Made by a program: the position numbers and the translations under genes | The notes under the pieces: generated by a model | Told to the model about the DNA's origin: nothing | The model's database searches: none | The model's input: only the letters and a program-made list of their open reading frames with translations | Shown: one piece after another, positions 5,416-10,468 of the stretch | How the letters are laid out: the number at the start of each line of letters is the position of its first letter | How positions within the stretch are numbered: position 1 is the stretch's first letter | From: Streptosporangiaceae bacterium | Lineage (GTDB): Bacteria; Actinomycetota; Actinomycetes; Streptosporangiales; Streptosporangiaceae | Direction: 5' to 3' | Assembly: GCA_030045295.1 (NCBI GenBank) | Contig: JASIGD010000420.1 | Location: forward strand, 1-10,468 | DNA: 10,468 nt

Positions 5416-7733
5416 CGTCCCATCTCCGTTGTCTCGCCCGACAGTTCCTGGATCCGCCGCCAGACCCGCTCCGGCGTCAGCGGCAATTCGCGCATCGGCA
5501 CGCCGGCATCGGCGAGCGCGTTGACGATGGCCGCGGGGACGGCCGCCAGGGCTCCCTCCCCGCACCCCTTGGCCCCGAACGGCCCGGGGCCGTCGGCGTT
5601 CTCAACGATCGTGCAGGTCATAGACGTCGGCATGTCCTCAAAAGAGGGAACGCGGTAGTCCAGCAGGGTGTCGTTGAGCAAGACGCCGTCGGCGGTGAAG
5701 CACATCTCCTCGAACAGCGCATTCCCGATCCCCTGCAAGGTCGCGCCTTCGTCCTGGCGCTCGATGAGCTGCGGGTTGATAGCCGTGCCGACGTCCGCGA
5801 CGCTTGACGTCCTCCGCACGCGCACCACGCCGGTCGCGGGGTCGACTTGCACGTCGGCTCCGGCTACGCATACCTCCCAGAAAACCGGGCCTTCCGCGTA
5901 CGAGCCGCTTCCGCCTTCCGGCTGCACCCGGCCGTGACCGGCAAGCTCGCCGCCGGTGAAGCCGAATCGCGCCCGGATGAGCTCCTGATGGGTTACCGAC
6001 CGGCCGCCGCTGGCGATGGCACCGGACTCGATCCGCAGCATCGACGGCGCGGACTCCAGCACCATCGAGGCCGTCTCCAGCAGGGCGTCGAGGACCTCGT
6101 TCGCCGCCCGCTGCACCGCGGCCCCGGCCACCGTGGTGGACCTGCTCGCACCGGTCGACCGGTCATACGGCGTATACCGGGTGTCCGTCCCGCGGACGGT
6201 GACGCGTTCCACGGGCGCTCCCAGCACCTCCGCCGCGATCTGCGCCATTACCGTGCGAGCCCCCTGGCCAAGCTCGGTGGTTCCGACCAGAACGCTCACG
6301 CCGCCGTCCGGGCCCATCCGCACGGTGGCGGTCGAGACCGGATGAGCGCCCGCGGCGAGCAGGCCGACGGAGATACCGCGCCCGCACCAGGCAGGCCGCG
6401 CATCGTCCCAGCCGATCGCCGCGGCGGCCTTCTCCACGTCGCCCACCAGGTCAGCGTCCAAGGGCTTGCCGCCGGGCCGGACCTCTTCGCCGCGGCGGAG
6501 CAGGTTGATCCGGCGTATCTCGAGCGGGTCGATGGCCAGCCGCCGGGCCACCTCGTCAACCTGTGATTCGCCGATCCACTGCAGGTGCGTAGCGCCGAAT
6601 GCCCGGTACGATCCGGCCGGGCTGGTGTTGGTATAGACGCAGTTGGCCCCCACCCGGACCGCCTGCCAGCGGTACGGCCCGGGTGCGGCGTCACCCGCGG
6701 TCGCCGTCACCCGCGGGCCGTTGTCGGCGTACGCGCCGGTATCGAGCCAGACCTCGGCCTCCCGGCCGAGCAGCGTGCCGTCCGCGGCGGCGGCGGTCCG
6801 CATCGTGCACCTCATGTTGTGCCGCCGGGTGGTGACCATCGACTCGGCCACCGCGTTCAGGATCCGGACCGGGCGGCCCGCCTGGCGCGCGATGGCCACT
6901 GCGATGGGTTCCATCTTGGTGTAGGACTTGCTGCCGAACCCGCCGCCCAGGAACGGCACGATCAGCTGGACGGCGTCCAGCGGAAGCCCGAACAACTCGG
7001 CAATCTCCTGCCGGACCAAGAACGGGTGCTGGCAGGACGACCAGAGCGTGATCTCATCACCCCGGTACTGCGCGATCGTGGTATGTGTCTCCATCGAGTA
7101 CTGGTAGACGGCGGGGAACTGATACTCCCCGGTGACGATCACCGCCGCCGCGTCGAAGGCCCGGTCCAGATTGCCGCGCTCGAAGGTATAGCGATAGCAG
7201 ACGTTGCCGTCCCGGTCCGGCAGCCTGCCCAGCCCGTGCGCTGATCCGGGGCGGAGCGGCCCGTCGTGCACTTCGGGCGCGTCCGCGGCCAGGGCGGCGG
7301 CCAGCGACGTGGCCGCCGGCAGCGGGCCGTAATCGACGTCGATCTTGATGGCGGCGAGATCGGCGGCAGCCTGGGTTTCGGCAGCGACCACGGCGATCGG
7401 CTCGCCCACGAAGCGCACCCGGTCGATGGCCACTATCGGGCGGTCACGCAGCGCGTGGCCGTAGAAGGGATCGAGATCGGCCAGGTCAGCGCCGGTGAGG
7501 ATGGCGTGGACCCCGCCGACCTGCGCCGCCGCCGAGGTATCGACCGCGAGTAGCCGCGCGTGGGCCACCGTGCTCCGCAGGACCGCGCCGTAGAGCATGC
7601 CCGGAACGTGGATGTCCCCGGTGAACTCCGCCTGCCCCGCCAGCTTGAGCGGCCCGTCCGCCCGGGGCACGCTTCGCCCGACGGCCGCCGCGGAGCCGCG
7701 TACCGGCGTCGCCGCCGTGGTCCCGCCGCTCAT
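5412..7733 (-). CDS. Molybdopterin-binding (large) subunit of a xanthine dehydrogenase-family hydroxylase
   Basis: A 773-residue catalytic subunit, normal for CoxL/XdhA-type proteins. Residues 20-135 form the a/b-hammerhead domain and 150-760 the molybdopterin domains. Motifs in order: LGGGFGSK (262-269), GSYRAFG (374-380), TELGQG (486-491), and GAKGCGEG (720-727) with Glu726 as the catalytic glutamate. The active-site loop is not the AYRCSFR of true CO dehydrogenase. After GGGFGSK the residue is Ser270, where xanthine dehydrogenases have a purine-binding Glu; the loop Arg377 remains. Xanthine is therefore an unlikely substrate, while an N-heterocycle or an aromatic aldehyde is plausible. The ATG at 7733 overlaps the [2Fe-2S] gene's stop by 4 nt, and the protein ends over the next gene's start. 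I infer action on pyridoxal or on a 3-hydroxypyridine carboxylate; the sequence alone does not decide. Confidence 0.95.
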   Translation of the reverse strand: MSGGTTAATPVRGSAAAVGRSVPRADGPLKLAGQAEFTGDIHVPGMLYGAVLRSTVAHARLLAVDTSAAAQVGGVHAILTGADLADLDPFYGHALRDRPIVAIDRVRFVGEPIAVVAAETQAAADLAAIKIDVDYGPLPAATSLAAALAADAPEVHDGPLRPGSAHGLGRLPDRDGNVCYRYTFERGNLDRAFDAAAVIVTGEYQFPAVYQYSMETHTTIAQYRGDEITLWSSCQHPFLVRQEIAELFGLPLDAVQLIVPFLGGGFGSKSYTKMEPIAVAIARQAGRPVRILNAVAESMVTTRRHNMRCTMRTAAAADGTLLGREAEVWLDTGAYADNGPRVTATAGDAAPGPYRWQAVRVGANCVYTNTSPAGSYRAFGATHLQWIGESQVDEVARRLAIDPLEIRRINLLRRGEEVRPGGKPLDADLVGDVEKAAAAIGWDDARPAWCGRGISVGLLAAGAHPVSTATVRMGPDGGVSVLVGTTELGQGARTVMAQIAAEVLGAPVERVTVRGTDTRYTPYDRSTGASRSTTVAGAAVQRAANEVLDALLETASMVLESAPSMLRIESGAIASGGRSVTHQELIRARFGFTGGELAGHGRVQPEGGSGSYAEGPVFWEVCVAGADVQVDPATGVVRVRRTSSVADVGTAINPQLIERQDEGATLQGIGNALFEEMCFTADGVLLNDTLLDYRVPSFEDMPTSMTCTIVENADGPGPFGAKGCGEGALAAVPAAIVNALADAGVPMRELPLTPERVWRRIQELSGETTEMGR

Positions 7734-8212
7734 ATCTGCTGGTCTTCGCCGGGCTCGCGGAGGATCTCGGTGACCGCGTCCAGGATCGACCGGTAGCCGG
7801 TGCACCGGCACAAGTTCCCGCTCATCGCCCGGCTGATCTGCTCGGGGGATCGAGCCAGACCGCGGCCGGCCAGCGCCTTGGCCGTCAGGATCATGCCCGC
7901 GGTGCAAAAACCGCACTGCACGGCCGCGTGACGCATGAACGCGTCGGCCGCAGCGCGGTGGAAGGCCGTTCCCACCAGCCCGTCCACGGTCTCCACCTGA
8001 CGGCCGTCGATATCGCAGGCCAGAAAGCAGCAGGAGCTGACGGGAGCGCCGTCGACCAGGACCGTGCACGCGCCGCAGACCTGCACCTCGCAGGACTGCT
8101 TCACGCTCGTCAGCCCCAGGTCCCCGCGCAGGAAGTCGAGCAGCAGCTGGCAAGGCTCGACCGCCCCCTCGAACCGCTTGCCGTTGATGACCGCCGTGAT
8201 GCGCTCGGTCAC
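7730..8212 (-). CDS. [2Fe-2S] (small) subunit of the molybdenum hydroxylase
   Basis: A 160-residue protein with the standard two-cluster layout. The plant-ferredoxin-like domain (1-80) binds one [2Fe-2S] through Cys41, Cys46, Cys49 and Cys61 or Cys62 (SCEVQVCGAC then SSCC). The helical domain (85-155) binds the second through Cys100, Cys103, Cys135 and Cys137 (QCGFCTAG and NLCRCTGY). It relays electrons from the molybdenum centre to the FAD subunit in the cytoplasm. The first motif reads CEVQVCGAC rather than the common CREGECGAC; spacing is unchanged. The GTG at 8212 is chosen because it gives the usual N-terminus (TERITAVINGKRFEG), overlaps the preceding TGA as GTGA, and has GGAG 7 nt upstream. 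Together with the next gene and the FAD gene it makes a complete three-subunit enzyme. Cytosine-molybdopterin insertion genes are not in the window. Confidence 0.95.
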   Translation of the reverse strand: MTERITAVINGKRFEGAVEPCQLLLDFLRGDLGLTSVKQSCEVQVCGACTVLVDGAPVSSCCFLACDIDGRQVETVDGLVGTAFHRAAADAFMRHAAVQCGFCTAGMILTAKALAGRGLARSPEQISRAMSGNLCRCTGYRSILDAVTEILREPGEDQQI

Positions 8213-8961
8213 AGCTGGGCTCCGCGAGAGGTGCCGCACTCGCGGCCCCACGCCAGCCAGTATTCCTCGACGAACTCTTCCCGGTATTTCGCCGCGGACA
8301 ACTCCGACGCAACCTCGCGCGGTATCGGCACCGGGTCGCCGAAGACCCGGGAGACGAACTGCAGCCGGGCGGCGCGCTCGAGCGTCAAAGCGGCCAGCAC
8401 GGCCCAGCGGATGTCTTCGCCGACGACGAGGATCCCGTGGTTACGCAGCAGCACCGCCCGGCTGTCGCCGAGAGCTCGCACCACGTCCCTGGCATCGGCA
8501 GGGGTCGTCACCAGGCCGGCGGTGCCATCGAAAACCGGAACGCCCTGCGGGAACAGCAGCCCGTCGTGCGACAGGGTCTCCAGCCCCTGCTTGGTCGCAC
8601 CCAGCGCGATCGAGTACAGCGGATGAGTGTGGATGACCGCGCCGACATCCGGGCGGGCACAGTAAACCTCGGTGTGCATGACGGTCTCCAGGTGGGCACC
8701 GGGCGTGAGGTACCCGTCCTCCTCATCCAGGGATACCGTCATCACGTCCTGGGCCAGCACCTCGTGCAGGGCCTTGCCCTTCCGCTTGATGTAGACCGTG
8801 TTGCCTTCCCGGCCTCGGATGCTCGCGTGACCCAGCGTGAGGTCCTCGTGCCCGTGCCGGGCCAGGATCCGGCACGCCAGCGCCACCGCCTCGGCCTCAC
8901 CCGCCGACAGGTGCGCGCTGGCCTGTTCTTGGGCTATCTCGGCTCCGCCCTGGTCGATCAC
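8209..8961 (-). CDS. Class II aldolase/adducin-family protein, possible HMPDC 4-decarboxylase
   Basis: A 250-residue metal-dependent protein. Ligands are visible at His111 and His113 (IHTHPLY) and His175 (RNHGIL), with Glu92 (HLETVMH) in the catalytic glutamate position and the family motif GHASIR at 44-49. The family includes fuculose-phosphate aldolase and ribulose-phosphate epimerase, and also decarboxylases of ortho-hydroxy aromatic acids. One of these is the Mesorhizobium 3-hydroxy-2-methylpyridine-4,5-dicarboxylate 4-decarboxylase (mlr6791). Here it shares an operon with the enzyme predicted to make that dicarboxylate, so decarboxylation to MHPC is the favoured role. No sugar kinase or sugar transporter is nearby. 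The GTG at 8961 overlaps the cupin stop (GTGA); the Shine-Dalgarno is weak. Family membership is firm; the substrate rests on context. Confidence 0.9.
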   Translation of the reverse strand: MIDQGGAEIAQEQASAHLSAGEAEAVALACRILARHGHEDLTLGHASIRGREGNTVYIKRKGKALHEVLAQDVMTVSLDEEDGYLTPGAHLETVMHTEVYCARPDVGAVIHTHPLYSIALGATKQGLETLSHDGLLFPQGVPVFDGTAGLVTTPADARDVVRALGDSRAVLLRNHGILVVGEDIRWAVLAALTLERAARLQFVSRVFGDPVPIPREVASELSAAKYREEFVEEYWLAWGRECGTSRGAQL

Positions 8962-9332
8962 CGGCGTGGCTCTCGGTGCTCTGTGCGCGGGTAATCCGGG
9001 GAAGGGAAGGAGAAGACCATCACCAGGTCTTCGGCGGAGTCGTTGACCACCGTGTGCCAGACTTCGGCCGGAATGAACATCGCCTGGCCGGCCTGCACTG
9101 CCATCTCGCCGTGCTGCAGCCTGATCGCGCCGCTGCCGCTGACGACGAACGCCAGTTCCTCGACCGCGTGGGAAAGATCGTCCGTCGTCATGCCCGGCTT
9201 GAATACCGAGTAGCCCATCGTCGAGCGATTGCCCGTGACCGTGCGCTCGCTGACCAGCACCCGGGACCAGCTGCCCTGCGGCAGCGCAACGGGATCGACG
9301 TCATCCAGCGTGATGACCCGCGTTGGGCTCAC
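8958..9332 (-). CDS. Small single-domain cupin, function unknown
   Basis: A 124-residue protein that is essentially one cupin-2 barrel (about 35-110). Motif 1 is KPGMTTDDLSHAVEELAFV (45-63) and motif 2 is GQAMFIPAEVWHTVVN (82-97). His55, Glu59 and His93 sit in metal-ligand positions, and Asn97 closes motif 2. The first His of the usual HxH is Leu53, so at most three of the four usual ligands remain. It could be a metal enzyme with a 2-His-1-carboxylate site, for example an oxygenase, isomerase or hydrolase acting after ring opening, or a non-catalytic binder. The GTG at 9332 overlaps the preceding TGA (GTGA) and gives a normal length; the Shine-Dalgarno is weak. Its place between the putative ring-opening enzyme and the decarboxylase implies a part in the same pathway. 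I recognise the fold, not the specific subfamily. Confidence 0.85.
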   Translation of the reverse strand: MSPTRVITLDDVDPVALPQGSWSRVLVSERTVTGNRSTMGYSVFKPGMTTDDLSHAVEELAFVVSGSGAIRLQHGEMAVQAGQAMFIPAEVWHTVVNDSAEDLVMVFSFPSPDYPRTEHREPRR

Positions 9333-10345
9333 AGCTGCCAGATCCCGTCTTTGACGACATACTCGCCAGTATCCAGGATCTGGAGCGACACGTTGTGGCA
9401 CACCCCGTCCAGGTGCAGGGCGCTCTTGTTCTGGCCGCCCGGGTAGCAGTTCTGGTTATCGCCCAGGGCGAAGTGAACCGTTCCCTTCCGGCCCTTCTCC
9501 GAGGGCGACCCCAGCGGGGCGAAGTCACTCGTGCCGAAGGCGAACTCGGCCACGACATCGGTCCCGCTGACCCCCGAGATCACGTCCCGGAGCCGCCGTG
9601 CCTCTTCCCGGCCTTCGATAGCGCGGTACCGGCCGCCCTCGACATGCCAGGTGATGGGGTATTCGACGTGACCGGGAACGCCGATGCCGAGCATGTTGCC
9701 GTCGACGACGATGACGCCGTTCGTCTGGTCCTCGACGGCGGCGTAGGCCACCTCGCCCCACAGCGGGGCCGGGCCCATCATCGCGCCGGGTTTCTTGACC
9801 GGCACGACCTCCAAGGCAGGCCTGCGCTCGATGCTCACCTCGACGTCGGTTCCGGCCGGCGAGGTTACCCGGACCCGCTTCCTGCCCTCCAGCAAGGCGA
9901 TCGCCGCCTGGGCATTGCCGATCGTGCGCTCGATGTCTGCCACGGAAATCGGCCAGCGGCCGAAGCCTTCCTCGATCGAGCCGATCCGGACATTGTTGGC
10001 CACCGATTCCTTGACCGCCGGCACGTGCGCGAACCGGTTCGCCCATTCCAGGTTGGTCATGATGATGATCTGATCTGACGTGACCATCGCCCGATGGAGG
10101 TTGCGCGGAGGCACCATGGGGAAGAGCGTGTCCTGCAGTGCCCGGCGGACCTGCTCGCCGTTATTGGCGACAATCGGCCAGCCGCCCCGCTCGGACACCA
10201 CCGACGCGACCACGTCCGCTTCGTCTTTCCGGCGGTCGTCGGTGATGATCGTGACGACGTCTCCCTCTTTCACCTCGAAGCAGACATCGACCACCAGCTC
10301 GGCCGACTTGCGCATCTGCGCTTCGGTACGCGGTTCATCTGCCAT
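9329..10345 (-). CDS. M29 aminopeptidase-fold metalloprotein, possible 2,5-dihydroxypyridine 5,6-dioxygenase (NicX)-like
   Basis: A 338-residue protein of the fold shared by M29 (AmpS/thermophilic) aminopeptidases and by the Fe(II) ring-opening enzyme NicX. The N-terminal half (10-150) is an alpha/beta domain. The C-terminal half holds the likely metal residues: Glu198 (PLWGEVA), Glu267 (AEFAFG), His291 (VHFALGDN), and His311 and Asp313 in ALHLDG. The HxD pair is common to both groups. M29 peptidases are usually near 410 residues and NicX near 350, so length favours NicX. As first gene of an operon with a molybdenum hydroxylase and B6-type enzymes, a ring-cleaving role fits better than peptide hydrolysis. 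The ATG at 10345 has GAGGAAGG ending 8 nt upstream; an in-frame GTG 18 nt further upstream lies before that site and is rejected. No signal peptide is visible. The fold call is solid; the activity is inferred. Confidence 0.82.
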   Translation of the reverse strand: MADEPRTEAQMRKSAELVVDVCFEVKEGDVVTIITDDRRKDEADVVASVVSERGGWPIVANNGEQVRRALQDTLFPMVPPRNLHRAMVTSDQIIIMTNLEWANRFAHVPAVKESVANNVRIGSIEEGFGRWPISVADIERTIGNAQAAIALLEGRKRVRVTSPAGTDVEVSIERRPALEVVPVKKPGAMMGPAPLWGEVAYAAVEDQTNGVIVVDGNMLGIGVPGHVEYPITWHVEGGRYRAIEGREEARRLRDVISGVSGTDVVAEFAFGTSDFAPLGSPSEKGRKGTVHFALGDNQNCYPGGQNKSALHLDGVCHNVSLQILDTGEYVVKDGIWQL

Positions 10346-10393
10346 GACCGGGACCTTCCTCACTAACTGCCGGGTGCCTTGTCCTTATGGGCT

Positions 10394-10415
10394 GCCCGCT
10401 ACCTGCCCAGCGGGC
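10394..10415. repeat. Perfect 7-bp stem hairpin upstream of the operon
   Basis: GCCCGCT at 10394-10400 is the exact reverse complement of AGCGGGC at 10409-10415, with an 8-nt loop. No T-run follows on either strand. It could be leader structure of the seven-gene operon, or a remnant terminator of a gene beyond the window end. Confidence 0.4.
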
Positions 10416-10435
10416 CGGAGAGCAGGAAGCACTTC

Positions 10436-10445
10436 TTTTGCAAAA
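10436..10445. repeat. Perfect 10-bp AT-rich palindrome, possible regulator site
   Basis: TTTTGCAAAA stands out in GC-rich DNA about 90 bp upstream of the operon's first start codon, and is followed by a second palindrome AACGTT (10444-10449). Such a site suits a dimeric regulator. It does not match the GntR-like dyad at 2762-2778. Confidence 0.3.
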
Positions 10446-10468
10446 CGTTCGACCTGGCTGAACTGGTC

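Larger units (their letters stand above)
10346..10468. promoter_or_regulatory. Upstream region of the seven-gene operon
   Basis: There is no gene in the last 123 bases. In the direction of the operon the order is palindrome TTTTGCAAAA (10436-10445), hairpin (10394-10415), then the Shine-Dalgarno GAGGAAGG before the ATG. I found no convincing -35/-10 pair. The operator-like dyad next to gntR is not repeated here, so the operon may have its own control or start further upstream, beyond the window. Confidence 0.5.

Noticed and set aside
5416..5565. N-terminal extension of the FHMPC-dehydrogenase-like frame
   Set aside because: Fifty residues of Arg/Ala-rich sequence precede the Rossmann motif. 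The ATG at 5415 has a good GGAG and the ATGA overlap.
4..8212. Purine/allantoin catabolism locus (PucI permease, PucG aminotransferase, xanthine dehydrogenase)
   Set aside because: Family labels fit, but the aminotransferase blocks look like PPAT, the purine-binding Glu is missing from the large subunit, and no uricase, allantoinase or ureidoglycolate gene is present. It remains the main alternative.
3582..8212. Aerobic carbon monoxide dehydrogenase (CoxMSL)
   Set aside because: The large subunit has GSYRAFG rather than the AYRCSFR active-site loop, and the gene order differs from coxMSL.
7734..8312. N-terminal extension of the molybdopterin subunit frame
   Set aside because: The extra 193 codons are Arg/Gly-rich shadow of the [2Fe-2S] gene. 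The family N-terminus starts at the ATG at 7733, which overlaps the preceding stop.
8209..8961. Sugar-phosphate aldolase or epimerase (fuculose/ribulose)
   Set aside because: The family is the same, but there is no sugar kinase, isomerase or transporter in the window, and the operon context favours a decarboxylase.

Overview
The window is GC-rich DNA with dense gene packing, several GTG starts and chained 4-nt stop/start overlaps. This suits a high-GC actinomycete, but no marker gene fixes the taxon. I see ten protein genes, no RNA gene, no insertion sequence and no CRISPR. Every gene looks intact.

Layout. (1) Positions 4-2594, minus strand: a two-gene unit, a class V aminotransferase followed by an NCS1-type permease, overlapping by 4 nt. 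(2) Positions 2595-2824: a 230-bp divergent control region with an imperfect 17-bp dyad placed over candidate -10 elements for both directions. (3) Positions 2825-3544, plus strand: a GntR/FCD regulator. (4) Positions 10345-3582, minus strand: a seven-gene operon in the order M29-fold metalloprotein, small cupin, class II aldolase-family protein, [2Fe-2S] subunit, molybdopterin subunit, 3-hydroxyacyl-CoA-dehydrogenase-family protein, FAD subunit. The first six genes are joined by ATGA or GTGA overlaps. (5) Positions 10346-10468: leader DNA with a hairpin and a small palindrome.

Interpretation. Family-level annotation would read this as purine catabolism (permease, 'PucG', xanthine dehydrogenase) plus unrelated genes. 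The details point to vitamin B6 degradation. The aminotransferase resembles Mesorhizobium pyridoxamine-pyruvate aminotransferase along its whole length. The '3-hydroxyacyl-CoA dehydrogenase' resembles 5-formyl-3-hydroxy-2-methylpyridine-4-carboxylate (FHMPC) 5-dehydrogenase, including a His137/Glu149 pair. The class II aldolase belongs to the family that supplies the 3-hydroxy-2-methylpyridine-4,5-dicarboxylate (HMPDC) 4-decarboxylase. These comparisons rest on recalled sequences, not a search.

The potentially new part is the ring-opening end. The known pathway uses the flavin enzyme MHPC oxygenase, which is not in this window. Instead there is a three-subunit molybdenum hydroxylase and a protein whose fold is shared by M29 aminopeptidases and 2,5-dihydroxypyridine 5,6-dioxygenase (NicX). 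I propose that 2-methyl-3-hydroxypyridine-5-carboxylate (MHPC) is hydroxylated next to the ring nitrogen and then opened by the NicX-like enzyme, a hybrid of the B6 and nicotinate pathways. A simpler alternative is that the molybdenum enzyme oxidises pyridoxal to 4-pyridoxate. Genes for the steps from pyridoxal to FHMPC are not otherwise visible and may lie outside the window.
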